A stretch of DNA of 64,000 nucleotides. It comes from Cohnella abietis. Lineage in GTDB: Bacteria; Bacillota; Bacilli; Paenibacillales; Paenibacillaceae. Position 1 is the stretch's first letter. Every line of letters begins with the position of its first letter. Of the stretch, positions 44,326 through 53,151 are shown in pieces. A program made the position numbers and the translations under genes. Below the pieces are notes generated by a model. It was not told the DNA's origin. It saw nothing but the letters and a program-made list of their open reading frames with translations, and made no database searches. The DNA lies in assembly GCF_004295585.1 (NCBI RefSeq), contig NZ_AP019400.1:5301501-5365500 (forward strand), written 5' to 3'.

Positions 44326-45325
44326 GCTTGCTCTCTTTTTTCGAGAGCAAATAGTAAATTAACCAAACAGCCACAAAGAAAATGACAAGTCCGTAGCCTA
44401 ACCAATCAAGGTTAATTCTCTCAATCCATCGTTGCACTGTTCCGTTGCCGTCCAGACTAGTGGAGAGTGTCTCTATTAACCCAAATGTTCCAATCGATAG
44501 AGCCGCGGCAACCGCGATGAAAGTAACGACAAGATTATAATGAAGCTTTTTGAGCGGATCTTCTAGCGCCCAGCGATAGGCTTTAACGACAATAAAGCCG
44601 TTAGCTGTATCCATAAGTGTCATACCGGATGCGAATAGAAGCGGCAAGGCGAGAATGCCCGATATCGGCAATACTTGGCTTGCTGCTGCACCGGAAATTG
44701 CAAGAAGGGCAACCTCGCTAGCCGTATCGAACCCAAGACCAAAGAGGAAGCCTAGTGGGTAGACATGCCAGCTTCTCCCAATCAACTTGATCAGCGGTTT
44801 AGTCAGCCTCGATAAAATCCCCCTTCCTGACAATGAATTCACCAGTTCAGCATCGTTGATTCGACCTGCCCGATAATTCCGACGTACCTTTATTAGATTG
44901 AGCAATACCGCACAATTTACGATACCAACAACGACTAAGAAAAGTCCCGATACCGATGCCCCTATAACACCTCCAACCTCTTGAAAGATCGGAAGCTGGC
45001 GTTGTGCCCAATGCACGGATAACGCTGTTGCTAATACCATCAAAAAGACAACGGAGGAATGTCCGGCGGAGAAATAGAAGCCTACTCCTAGCGGGTTCCG
45101 ATTTTGTTGCATAAGCTTTCTAACCGTATTATCGATAGCCGCAATGTGATCAGCATCAAAGGCATGTCTTAACCCTAGCGTATAAGCTATGAGACCTAGT
45201 CCCCAAAATGTTGGGTGCAGACTAACAGACGAAGCAAGCATTGCAATCGCAACGATATGCAGGATCAGTACCGCTATTGCATACTTCCACATACTTTTTA
45301 TTTCTCTATTTGATCTGATTTTCAT
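44312..45325 (-). CDS. NiCoT-family nickel/cobalt permease
   Basis: This 337-residue membrane transporter of the HoxN/NixA class has about eight helices. The metal-binding signature RHAFDADHIAAIDN (residues 53-66, HX4DH) is intact, as are the second conserved block VGFYFSAGHSSVVF and FLFGLGFDTASEVALLAIS. AAGGA precedes the ATG, which lies 20 nt inside larC2, so the two are translationally coupled. It is the last gene of the seven-gene operon and most likely supplies nickel for the NPN cofactor made by the lar genes. Confidence 0.94.
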   Translation of the reverse strand: MKIRSNREIKSMWKYAIAVLILHIVAIAMLASSVSLHPTFWGLGLIAYTLGLRHAFDADHIAAIDNTVRKLMQQNRNPLGVGFYFSAGHSSVVFLMVLATALSVHWAQRQLPIFQEVGGVIGASVSGLFLVVVGIVNCAVLLNLIKVRRNYRAGRINDAELVNSLSGRGILSRLTKPLIKLIGRSWHVYPLGFLFGLGFDTASEVALLAISGAAASQVLPISGILALPLLFASGMTLMDTANGFIVVKAYRWALEDPLKKLHYNLVVTFIAVAAALSIGTFGLIETLSTSLDGNGTVQRWIERINLDWLGYGLVIFFVAVWLIYYLLSKKESKLTSL

Positions 45326-45815
45326 TTCTATCCTTCCCTTCTACTGGCTGTAGATCATGATAACCTCTTCTAGCTGCCTCATACACCGTCTTCAAAGGAA
45401 TGCCGTTTGCTTTTGCCACAGCTTCGCAATGTGCATATTCCGGTGCGAATTGCACCGTTTTTCCACCCATGACGCCAACCTTGACACCGATTGTTCCCCA
45501 AGCCGTCTCGACATCCACCCAATGTCGTTCAAGACGCTTGCATTCTGTCCACACATACCTCATGCCCAGCGTAGTTGTCTCTTCGAAGACAATCGTCTCC
45601 ATAGCTTCAATAAGATTGGAATGGGTTAATACATTCAGTAAGAAGCCAGGTCGACCCTTTTTCATTAGAATAGGAATCCAGAAAACATCATGGGCACCCG
45701 CCAAAAGCAAACGTTCACTCACATAAGGACAGAATTCGGGGTTCATATCGTCAATATTTGTCTGAAGCATAACCATTCCGCCTTCTTTATGCTCCTGCTT
45801 ATGCTCGTCAAACAT
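45306..45815 (-). CDS. larC2: LarC2: C-terminal half of the nickel-insertion protein LarC
   Basis: This 169-residue protein equals the C-terminal half of LarC, the CTP-dependent cyclometallase that inserts nickel into the pincer nucleotide. Conserved blocks are VMLQTNIDDMNPEFCPYVSERLL, GAHDVFWIPILMKKGRPG and VGVMGGKTVQFAPEYAHCEAVA. In Lactiplantibacillus plantarum the two halves are joined by a programmed frameshift; here the N-terminal half is about 7.3 kb away on the other strand. The start is ATG 45815 after GAGGGGG, overlapping the SIS gene by 8 nt; it overlaps the nickel permease by 20 nt. Confidence 0.9.
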   Translation of the reverse strand: MFDEHKQEHKEGGMVMLQTNIDDMNPEFCPYVSERLLLAGAHDVFWIPILMKKGRPGFLLNVLTHSNLIEAMETIVFEETTTLGMRYVWTECKRLERHWVDVETAWGTIGVKVGVMGGKTVQFAPEYAHCEAVAKANGIPLKTVYEAARRGYHDLQPVEGKDRNENQIK

Positions 45816-46509
45816 AGCCTTCCCCCTCGTTTACTCTCGCTAGCAGCCCTTCATCCTCACCTTCGAAAAACTCCTGTTCAACCATCATGCACAAGGTGTG
45901 ATAGATCGGAAGATGACGCTCTTGAATGTCAGGTGTTTTATCCCATGGTACCCGGATTGCAACCGTACATAGCTCTGCCAGCTTTCCTCCATCGCTTCCT
46001 GTCAACCCAATCGTCGATACTCCGAGTGCACGGGCTACTTGAACTGCTCGAACGACATTACCAGAATTCCCGGACGTGCTAATCGCCAGAAGGACATCCT
46101 CCGTCTTGGCAAGTCCATAAACCTGCTGAGCAAACACCATATCTGCTGCAACATCATTAGAATAAGCTGTCAGGAAAGCGGAGTGACTGACGAGTGAAAT
46201 CGCTGGCAGCCCGCCCTGAAGATGATCTGCAAGATACAGACCCTCTTCCTTAAATACAGATTCTAGTAAGCTTCGCCGATTCGAAGGTAGTGGTCGTTTC
46301 GACATAAATCCCTTCATTAATTCTCCTACTATATGTTCGCTATCAGCGGCACTTCCACCGTTCCCACATACCAACAGCTTGCCACTGGCGCGAAAAGACT
46401 GCGAAAGGCACTGGTAAGCTGCCACGATATCATTTCTACACAAGGACAAATCTGGGTATTTAGAAACTAGCTCCTTCAACCAACGATTTATTGATTGATC
46501 GGTAAGCAT
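45808..46509 (-). CDS. SIS-domain sugar-phosphate isomerase (GmhA-like)
   Basis: This 233-residue cytoplasmic isomerase of the phosphoheptose-isomerase type has the ligand motif LLVCGNGGSAADSEHIVGEL (residues 46-65), which is very close to GmhA, as are VLLAISTSGNSGNVVRAV and IGLTGSDGGKLAELC. GmhA converts sedoheptulose 7-phosphate to a heptose phosphate; the actual substrate here is unknown. GAGAGGGG lies 8 nt before ATG 46509, preferred to 46554. It sits between the PfkB kinase and larC2 in the operon. Confidence 0.87.
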   Translation of the reverse strand: MLTDQSINRWLKELVSKYPDLSLCRNDIVAAYQCLSQSFRASGKLLVCGNGGSAADSEHIVGELMKGFMSKRPLPSNRRSLLESVFKEEGLYLADHLQGGLPAISLVSHSAFLTAYSNDVAADMVFAQQVYGLAKTEDVLLAISTSGNSGNVVRAVQVARALGVSTIGLTGSDGGKLAELCTVAIRVPWDKTPDIQERHLPIYHTLCMMVEQEFFEGEDEGLLARVNEGEGYV

Positions 46510-46543
46510 ATCGAATGCCCCTCTCTTTGAATGATTTGTTATA

Positions 46544-47599
46544 TTAATCAGCATTGACCTCTATGATTTCTTCAGGAGAAGCCGTGCCGGTCGTTCCGAT
46601 CTTACGAATAACGACTGAAGATGCATAATTCGCAAGAGCAGCCGCCTCGTGCCCCTCCCCGCCAACACCGAGCGCGCATAATGAAGCAGCTGCAAACGCA
46701 TCTCCTGCCCCAACGATATCAAGTGGCGGCTCAACCGGTCGAGTGGGAACGAAGGTGTATTTTTCCCTATCCGCCCAGATCGCCCCCTTCGAGCCAAGAG
46801 TCATACAGCACACGCCCTGCACTTCATTGGACAAACGCCGAGCCATCTCCGCCCATTCTTCGGACGTTTTTTCAGTCGGCTCTTCATTAAACCAAAGACT
46901 CAACTCGACTTCATTCGGCTTCACGATAACTCCTCGATACTTCCCGATTCGATCACGGCTATCCACCATGATGATCTTGCCTTTCGCTGCCCAGCTTGTC
47001 AGCTTTAAGCGAATCTCATCCCCAATAACACCGAATGGCAATTGATCAGTAACAGCAATGATATCGCACTGTTCAGCCATTAAGTCCAGCTCCTTAGCGA
47101 GCTTCTCGGCCAGTGTTTCCGGCAACGGCTTGAAGTTCTGAAAGTCAAGTCTCGCGTCCTCTTGTTGCACACGTTGAATACCGGTTCGAATCGTTTTGCA
47201 ATAAGCTGGTGTATTCCAGTTAAAATCCGATAGCAAATAAGACGTATCGATACCTTGAGCTGATAAAAGCTGCTCCAGTAATTCACCACGCCAGTCTTTA
47301 CCCACTACCGAGCAAATCATCACCTTACTACAGCCCAAAGCAACGAGATTAGCTGCTACATTTCCTGCCGCACCTGGTGTGTATCGTTCTTCAACGATTG
47401 GCATCGTATAATGTGGAGTTTCTCTCGACAACGTGCTTCGAGTGAGGTCCGCAACCCAGTAAGCGTCGAGACAAACATCACCTATAACACCTGCACGCAG
47501 GGAACCAAATCCGCTTAACAGCTGCTCAAGCCGGGAGGCAGTCATATTTGCTGCATGATGCTTCACTAACTGTTCCGGATGATTATCTAGTAATTCCAT
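46544..47599 (-). CDS. PfkB-family carbohydrate kinase (HldE kinase domain-like)
   Basis: This 351-residue ribokinase-family kinase resembles the kinase half of HldE/RfaE: VIGDVCLDAYWVADL, YTPGAAGNVAANLVALG (the substrate Gly-rich block), VKPNEVEL and the catalytic DIVGAGDAFAAAS with the base Asp. There is no adenylyltransferase domain. The ATG at 47599 lies 9 nt from GGAGGAG and overlaps the previous gene by 17 nt. With the GmhA-like isomerase and the HAD phosphatase it looks like a heptose- or aldose-phosphate module, but here in a Gram-positive with no LPS. Confidence 0.88.
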   Translation of the reverse strand: MELLDNHPEQLVKHHAANMTASRLEQLLSGFGSLRAGVIGDVCLDAYWVADLTRSTLSRETPHYTMPIVEERYTPGAAGNVAANLVALGCSKVMICSVVGKDWRGELLEQLLSAQGIDTSYLLSDFNWNTPAYCKTIRTGIQRVQQEDARLDFQNFKPLPETLAEKLAKELDLMAEQCDIIAVTDQLPFGVIGDEIRLKLTSWAAKGKIIMVDSRDRIGKYRGVIVKPNEVELSLWFNEEPTEKTSEEWAEMARRLSNEVQGVCCMTLGSKGAIWADREKYTFVPTRPVEPPLDIVGAGDAFAAASLCALGVGGEGHEAAALANYASSVVIRKIGTTGTASPEEIIEVNAD

Positions 47600-49589
47600 T
47601 ATTATGATCTCCTCCAGTCTCACCATTTGTTAATGCTTGCCGAATAGCCGGAATGGTCTGCTGATGCAAACCTTCAAAATGAAATCCATCTCCGCCCAGA
47701 CTTGTTGGTCGATGAATGATATTTTTGCGTGGGCGATAATAATAATCCCAGTCCTCATAACCTACCTTGCGATGATAATCTCCAAGCTTGACTATATCGA
47801 AGTTAGCCGTTGTGATCCGGCTTACCGTGTGTCCCAAGTTACGAGCAATAGACAATGCTTTGAGCAGTACTTCCGGCCCCGTGACTGTTGAGCCGAAGTT
47901 CGCATATACGCCTCCATCTAGATGGGTAACTGTGTTAGCGTATATTTGGAAGTCGCGGCCGCTCGCGCCGCCCTGCACGGAGAAATTAACATCTGGATGC
48001 TGATGTATGCTGTCTGTCCCCAGCGTAATGTGAACAGTACATGGAATTCCTTTACGACCACAGGCACTTAGTAAACTGAATTGGGAGTATGGATATTGCC
48101 CGGGATTTCGTTTCATATGATCGATCAAGCTTTCCCCATAACCTAGTCCCTTGTCATACCCTTCTTTCAACGCTTGATGAAGCAGCTTGCCAGGCTCTTT
48201 CCACATTCCGAGCCTACCGCTTGCCAGTGCCCCAGTATCAATCTCTTCTGTATGAGCGAATGCAGCCAGCTCCAAATCCTGAAAAGCTCCAGCACCATTA
48301 AGCGCCAAATGAGTAATAAAGCCCTGCTCTATCAATTCAATAAGCTCAGTCGATACGCCGCTACCGATAACATTGCCACCAAGCGATACGATAACTTGGC
48401 CTCCATTGTCGCGTGCTGCATGTATACGATCGATGAACGTATGGAATGAATCATCCCTACTTCCAGCCCAATCCACCTGTTTGTATGGAGTTTTCCTCTC
48501 CAGCATCTCTGTAGTAAGGGCTCCACGTCTCTCCGCTATCGGATACAATACTCGGTTATCGTGCGATAATCGTTCTTTGCGCTCATATGGAGGAAATTGG
48601 ACCCCCAGCTCCCGTTTGCGTTGAACAATACGGTGAAATAATTGCGGAATCGTAACCTGATGCAGCCCATGGAACAGATATCCCTCTCCACCGATCTGAC
48701 CAAGACGATCGATGAAATTACGACGTGGCCGGTAATAATATTCAGAAGCTGTCGTCGGTGGTACATGATCCGCATAAACCGGAACAATATCAAAGTTCGC
48801 TGCTACGATCGATGTCATAGGCAGTCCTTCATTCCGGCATATACTAGTCGCCTTCAGGAAAATCTCTGGTCCCGATATCGCCGAACCAAAGTTCAAGAAG
48901 ACACCTCCATCCACCATTTCCGCCACCGATTGGCACATTGTATTAAAGTCCTTACCACTGGTTTGACCTAGTGCTTCAAAGTCCACGATGGGATGCTGAT
49001 GGATAATATCCGTACCGATAGAGATGTGGCATGTATAAGGAACACCGAAACGTTGGCATTGAGCAAATACGCAATCGTCATAGTGAGGAAATCGCTCTGG
49101 ATAGCGATTCAAGTAATGGTACAAGCTCTCTCCGTAACCCAAATTATCGGAAGCCCCTTGTTGGATCGCTTCATTCATATACCGGCCGGTCTCTTCCCAC
49201 ATTCCGAAAGATCCGTCTTCTATAGCACTAGCTACATTCTCAGAAGTCTCCCCCAAGAAAGCCAATTCAAAGTCATGAATACTCGTCGCTCCATTGCCTG
49301 AAACATGAGTTACAATACCGTGACGCACCATTTCAATCACATAGCGGGACATACCATTTTTAATAACATGCGCGCCCATGGACCATATGACTGGCTTGCC
49401 CGCCACCCTTGCATCAATAATGCTATCGATTAACCGATCGAACGCTTCCCGTTCTGCTGGCATCCGTGGCCATTCCTCTGGAGAGTCTTCATAAGGCTGC
49501 GCCATATTGCGAATCGTGACCAAATTCTCCCGATCATGGACAGAACATGTCTTTATCGCATCAAAAGAAAGTAGCTCATGGCGTTTCAT
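47583..49589 (-). CDS. Internally duplicated protein, 668 aa, deoxyhypusine-synthase-like; unknown function
   Basis: The protein consists of two homologous halves offset by about 332 residues: GAHVIKNGMS (72-81) with GGNVIGSGVS (404-413); GATSIHDFELA with GAGAFQDLELA; HISIGTDIIHQHP (188-200) with HITLGTDSIHQHP (520-532); GGVFLNFGSAISGPEIFLKA with GGVYANFGSTVTGPEVLLKA; and an EYYYRPRRN/DYYYRPRKN end. Gly-rich strands resemble the deoxyhypusine-synthase NAD-binding fold, and I recall roughly 300-residue single-copy relatives in other bacteria annotated as hypothetical. It is not LarA-like. No signal peptide or membrane helix. It overlaps both neighbours, so it is central to the operon; it is the best candidate for an unassigned NPN-using or NAD-using enzyme. 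Confidence 0.75.
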   Translation of the reverse strand: MKRHELLSFDAIKTCSVHDRENLVTIRNMAQPYEDSPEEWPRMPAEREAFDRLIDSIIDARVAGKPVIWSMGAHVIKNGMSRYVIEMVRHGIVTHVSGNGATSIHDFELAFLGETSENVASAIEDGSFGMWEETGRYMNEAIQQGASDNLGYGESLYHYLNRYPERFPHYDDCVFAQCQRFGVPYTCHISIGTDIIHQHPIVDFEALGQTSGKDFNTMCQSVAEMVDGGVFLNFGSAISGPEIFLKATSICRNEGLPMTSIVAANFDIVPVYADHVPPTTASEYYYRPRRNFIDRLGQIGGEGYLFHGLHQVTIPQLFHRIVQRKRELGVQFPPYERKERLSHDNRVLYPIAERRGALTTEMLERKTPYKQVDWAGSRDDSFHTFIDRIHAARDNGGQVIVSLGGNVIGSGVSTELIELIEQGFITHLALNGAGAFQDLELAAFAHTEEIDTGALASGRLGMWKEPGKLLHQALKEGYDKGLGYGESLIDHMKRNPGQYPYSQFSLLSACGRKGIPCTVHITLGTDSIHQHPDVNFSVQGGASGRDFQIYANTVTHLDGGVYANFGSTVTGPEVLLKALSIARNLGHTVSRITTANFDIVKLGDYHRKVGYEDWDYYYRPRKNIIHRPTSLGGDGFHFEGLHQQTIPAIRQALTNGETGGDHNNGITR

Positions 49590-50575
49590 TGTACTCCACC
49601 TTTCATCACTTCAATCTCGAGCCAAGCAGACAATCTGCCGTATGGTTCAAGCTTCAAAGCTGCCCCTCGAGCAACCGCTTCAGCCAAAGTCCACTTTGGC
49701 GGTATATTAAAAGGCTCTAGCCCGATATTGTACTCGCAGCCAAAAAATGGAGCGTTGGGATCACTCGCGAAGTTTTGCCAATACCAAGTGTATGGCCATA
49801 TCGCTGCATCCCAGCTTACAGCTAGCGACATTCCTTCCGGATTTCCATGTAAGCGGTAATTCCCCTTCGTGTTTTCAATAGCTAGCAAAGGTCTTATGGT
49901 GCCGGGATCTGCCAAGGAAGAGAGATCTACCTTGTCATGTGACCCAGGCATTCCAGGCCATGAACATCTCTCCCCCGTCTCCATATTGACAACGGTTGAG
50001 CCCTGTTCGAACTCCACCCTCGAATGCTCATTCAAGAAAGGTGCGCCAAAAGCCAAGTGATGTCCCCAATTAAATTCCATCTGTACCGGCGATTCATTGA
50101 ACACAGTTTCTTCTAAACGCACGACCGTATCGCCACGCCCCAAAATGAAGGTTTTTTCAACCCTAAGCGGCAAAGACCGGAGACGATTGCTCAGACGGAC
50201 GCGAATCTCATCCTCATCGTCCCTAATCAATTCGTAATCCCACGGTGTGATAGCCGATTCCCCTCGATGCACCATCGCACCCCGATAGACATGTGTCTCG
50301 CTCACTTCCGGCAGCATTTCCTGCCAACCACCCATATAAGTCATTTGATAGTCTTGGTAAAGAGAAGTCGGGGGAAGCAGTCCCATTCGTGTATGCCAAA
50401 TGAAATCAGTATCCGTGGGCTTATGCAGCCAACGAACCGGTTCTCCGCCTCGATCCAGCAATAAAATGATCTGCAACAGGTCGTTTTCTAACAAAATGCT
50501 ACGATATCCCTTGTATTGCATATCTTCCATAACACGGCAGCCATAATTGCGATATCGCTTGTAATAAGAGGACAT
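49586..50575 (-). CDS. Aldose 1-epimerase-like (galactose-mutarotase superfamily) protein
   Basis: This 329-residue beta-sandwich sugar-binding protein has LLDRGGEPVRWLHKPT near the start, GGWQEMLPEV, ETVFNESPVQMEFNWGHHLAFG (a His pair typical of the superfamily active site) and CEYNIGLEPFNIPPKW with a conserved Glu near the C-terminus. Members mutarotate aldoses or bind related sugars; exact family (DUF4432/DUF5107-like) is uncertain. The ATG at 50575 follows the HAD stop by 2 nt; a longer frame begins inside that gene. It overlaps the duplicated-protein gene by 4 nt (ATGA). Confidence 0.8.
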   Translation of the reverse strand: MSSYYKRYRNYGCRVMEDMQYKGYRSILLENDLLQIILLLDRGGEPVRWLHKPTDTDFIWHTRMGLLPPTSLYQDYQMTYMGGWQEMLPEVSETHVYRGAMVHRGESAITPWDYELIRDDEDEIRVRLSNRLRSLPLRVEKTFILGRGDTVVRLEETVFNESPVQMEFNWGHHLAFGAPFLNEHSRVEFEQGSTVVNMETGERCSWPGMPGSHDKVDLSSLADPGTIRPLLAIENTKGNYRLHGNPEGMSLAVSWDAAIWPYTWYWQNFASDPNAPFFGCEYNIGLEPFNIPPKWTLAEAVARGAALKLEPYGRLSAWLEIEVMKGGVQ

Positions 50576-50577
50576 TG

Positions 50578-51360
50578 TTATAGCCCCAATCGTGCTAGCC
50601 ACTCGTCAATATTATTAAAGTCCCCAGAGATCCAATCCGCTCCAGCTACTTCGAGCCGCTTTTGTTTGACCACGTTCAGCCCTTCTCTTTTCTCCTCGTC
50701 ACTCGCCAATCCAAGGGAAATACCTCCCGCTTCCTTTCCAAGACGAATCTCTACCTTCCCATCTCCGATAACCGCCAATTCACGTCCGGAAAGCCCTTTG
50801 TCCCGAATCAGATCCTGTATTACCTTCTCTTTAGAGCATTCCGCTTTTCCTACAGGAGCTCCGGCTATCTCGGTGATATACGGGGCGATGCCGAGCACCT
50901 CAACTTCGCGCACCACATCTGGATGATCCGTTCCGCTCGCGATGTACATTTCAACACCACGACTATGAAGCTCTCGAATTAAAGCCACTGCACCTTTGAT
51001 CAGATAATCTTCAGCATTCAATTTCCCTTCTCTTAAATTTTTGATTCGCACCTCAACTTGTTCCAGTAATCGATCGTTGTAGATCGCCTTATATTCCCAC
51101 TCACCCAAAATAGGAGTATTCCACCCTTTTTTCTCGACCGTATCTGCAAGCCAACGCATCTGATAGATCGTTTGAATACCTGTCGACTGATCAATATACT
51201 CATCAATCTCCTGAAACAAGGCATCCTCTTGCGCTTCACTGAGCTCTCTATCTCCAACAATCGACTCATACATGAAAGGTCGCATAATCTCTTCCCAGCC
51301 AGCACGCAGGGTGGATATCGTCCCGTCGAAATCGAACACTATTGCTTTAACTGCTGCCAT
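50578..51360 (-). CDS. HAD-superfamily phosphatase
   Basis: This 260-residue haloacid-dehalogenase-type phosphatase has motif I AIVFDFDGTIS with the nucleophile Asp10 and acid Asp12, motif II Ser/Thr in MYIASGTDHPDV, a Lys around GKAECSKEKV, and motif IV ELAVIGDGKVEIRLG. The cap is inserted after motif I. Substrate unknown, probably a sugar phosphate. AAAGGTGG lies 7 nt before the ATG. It is the first gene of the operon and faces larE across a divergent promoter region. Confidence 0.88.
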   Translation of the reverse strand: MAAVKAIVFDFDGTISTLRAGWEEIMRPFMYESIVGDRELSEAQEDALFQEIDEYIDQSTGIQTIYQMRWLADTVEKKGWNTPILGEWEYKAIYNDRLLEQVEVRIKNLREGKLNAEDYLIKGAVALIRELHSRGVEMYIASGTDHPDVVREVEVLGIAPYITEIAGAPVGKAECSKEKVIQDLIRDKGLSGRELAVIGDGKVEIRLGKEAGGISLGLASDEEKREGLNVVKQKRLEVAGADWISGDFNNIDEWLARLGL

Positions 51361-51473
51361 ATAATTACCACCTTTTACTTAATCAATAATTTTATTACAA
51401 AAGCATAGACTTTACATGATTATATTATCAGCACATAACTTAAAATAAAAGCATTTTCTTATTAAATAAATTA

Positions 51474-51502
51474 TTTACTTAAAACACTGTGTAATCTATA
51501 AT
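51474..51502 (+). promoter_or_regulatory. Sigma-A-type promoter of larE-larB-larC1
   Basis: TTTACT, 17-bp spacer, TATAAT, about 115 nt before larE, within the AT-rich 258-bp region shared with the divergent HAD operon. A GCCT-ATATA-AGGC small palindrome (51517-51529) lies in the leader. I could not fix the oppositely oriented promoter beyond a TAATATAAT -10 candidate. Confidence 0.55.
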
Positions 51503-51618
51503 TTAAATAAGCCCAGTAGCGCCGCCTATATAAGGCACTCAAGACAAATCAACATTATCTTAATGAATGACATGATTCAAAAACGATTTATTAACACCTT
51601 ATGAATGGGAGGATCGTT

Positions 51619-52452
51619 ATGACCAATAACACCATTTCGTTAACCTTGGAAGAAAAGAACGCAGCACTAGGTTTATCACTTCGTTCACTAGGAAGCGCCT
51701 TGATTGCCTTCTCCGGCGGGGTTGACAGTACTTTTCTATTAAAACGGGCACAACAGGAGCTAGGCGTTCACGCAACCGCCGTCACAGCTGCATCTGAAAC
51801 TTTCCCAAGTCGTGAATTCGACGCTGCCGTGAAATTGGCGTCTGATATGAATGTTCCTCATCTGTTGACTGAAATTTCCGAGCTCGATAACGAGCAGTTT
51901 GTCGCAAACGCACCCGACCGGTGCTACCATTGCAAAAAAGGCTTATATGCGCACCTAAAACGGCTAGCCTCCGAGCATGATCTCCCCTATATTCTCGATG
52001 GGACCAACTTGGACGATCTTGGTGACTACCGTCCGGGATTAGCCGCCAAATCAGAAGAAGGCGTACGTAGTCTCCTCGTGGAAGCCGGTATGACCAAAGA
52101 CGACATTCGCGTTTTGTCCAAGGACTTGAATTTACCTACCTGGAACAAACCCTCTTTCGCCTGTCTATCTTCTCGCATTCCGTACGGAACACCCATCGAT
52201 CTCGAGAAGATTGATCAATTGGACAAGTCGGAGCAATACTTGCTTGATCTTGGCTTTTACCAGGTACGGGTCAGGCATCACGGGGAAATTGCTCGCCTGG
52301 AACTGATGCCCCAAGACTTGATAAAAGCTATAGAATACAGAAATTCAATCACCGATGCTTTGCGCAGCTATGGGTTCAAGCATGTAACCTTGGATCTGCA
52401 TGGCTATCGAACAGGGAGCATGAATGAAGCCCTCCCTCAGAAGGTTATATGA
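51619..52452 (+). CDS. larE: LarE: ATP-dependent sacrificial sulfur transferase of NPN cofactor synthesis
   Basis: This 277-residue protein adenylates P2CMN carboxylates and donates sulfur from its own cysteine (or an auxiliary source) to make the thiocarboxylates of the nickel-pincer nucleotide. It shows the PP-loop SGGVDST (32-38), the PDRCYHCKKGLY block (Cys102/Cys105), ILDGTNLDDLGDYRPG and PSFACLSSRIPYG, whose Cys182 corresponds to the sacrificial Cys176 of the L. plantarum enzyme. GGGAGG lies 6 nt before the ATG at 51619. larB overlaps its stop. Family and role are secure. Confidence 0.95.
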   Translation: MTNNTISLTLEEKNAALGLSLRSLGSALIAFSGGVDSTFLLKRAQQELGVHATAVTAASETFPSREFDAAVKLASDMNVPHLLTEISELDNEQFVANAPDRCYHCKKGLYAHLKRLASEHDLPYILDGTNLDDLGDYRPGLAAKSEEGVRSLLVEAGMTKDDIRVLSKDLNLPTWNKPSFACLSSRIPYGTPIDLEKIDQLDKSEQYLLDLGFYQVRVRHHGEIARLELMPQDLIKAIEYRNSITDALRSYGFKHVTLDLHGYRTGSMNEALPQKVI

Positions 52453-53147
52453 TGGCCAACAAAGGATACACCGACGATTCAGTTGCCAAATATGCCAATC
52501 TCGATATAGACAGGGAGAGACGTCTAGGCTTCCCTGAAGTTATTTACGGAGAGAACAAAACCGCCGAACAATTGATCGGGATTGCTGAAAAGATGAGGGA
52601 ACACGCTTCAAGGCTACTCATAACACGAGTAGACTCCGAGAAGGCGAAGCTGGTCTCCTCCCGCGTCCCGGGCCTTATTATCCATGAGGATGCTCATGCA
52701 CTAACTGGATTTGGAGCTGTTCCGCCAGCAGATCGAGAGGGTTACATCGCTGTGGTTTGCGCAGGCACGTCCGATTTGCGCGTAGCTGAAGAAGCAGCTG
52801 TTACTCTCGAGATGATGGGCAGCCGCGTTGAGCGAATTACCGATGTTGGAGTCACTGGCATACACCGTCTCTTCGCCCGGCTTGATACCATTCGGGAAGC
52901 GGATGCCATCATCGCAATTGCTGGAATGGAAGGAGCGCTACCAAGCGTACTCGGCGGACTAGTAGCTAAACCGTTGATCGCCGTCCCTACTAGTGTAGGG
53001 TATGGCACCGGTCTGAATGGCTTGATCGCAATGGGCGCTATGTTGAACGGCTGCGCTCCTGGTGTCACTGTTGTAAATATCGATAATGGCTTTGGTGCAG
53101 CTTATGCAGCCGCATCGATTCACAAACAAATACGAAGGGGGAACTAA
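52449..53147 (+). CDS. larB: LarB: pyridinium-3,5-biscarboxylic acid mononucleotide synthase
   Basis: This 232-residue enzyme carboxylates and hydrolyses nicotinic acid adenine dinucleotide, the first step of NPN synthesis. The N-terminus carries LDIDRERRLGFPEVIYGENKT, and the C-terminal half has the PurE/AIR-carboxylase-like core with VVCAGTSDLRVAEEAAVTLE, AIAGMEGALPSVLGGLV and VPTSVGYGTGLNGLIAM. It overlaps larE by 4 nt (ATGA; a second ATG follows at 52452) and is followed 4 nt later by larC1. Family and role are secure. Confidence 0.95.
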   Translation: MMANKGYTDDSVAKYANLDIDRERRLGFPEVIYGENKTAEQLIGIAEKMREHASRLLITRVDSEKAKLVSSRVPGLIIHEDAHALTGFGAVPPADREGYIAVVCAGTSDLRVAEEAAVTLEMMGSRVERITDVGVTGIHRLFARLDTIREADAIIAIAGMEGALPSVLGGLVAKPLIAVPTSVGYGTGLNGLIAMGAMLNGCAPGVTVVNIDNGFGAAYAAASIHKQIRRGN

Positions 53148-53151
53148 CCTC

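Noticed and set aside
46544..47599. Full bifunctional HldE (kinase plus nucleotidyltransferase)
   Set aside because: Only the kinase half is present; the frame ends after the catalytic GAGDAF region and no HxGH nucleotidyltransferase motif follows.
47583..49589. LarA racemase identity for the 668-aa protein
   Set aside because: The LarA landmarks I know (TRP-type motif near the N-terminus, the His/Lys nickel-site blocks) are absent and the internal duplication does not fit.
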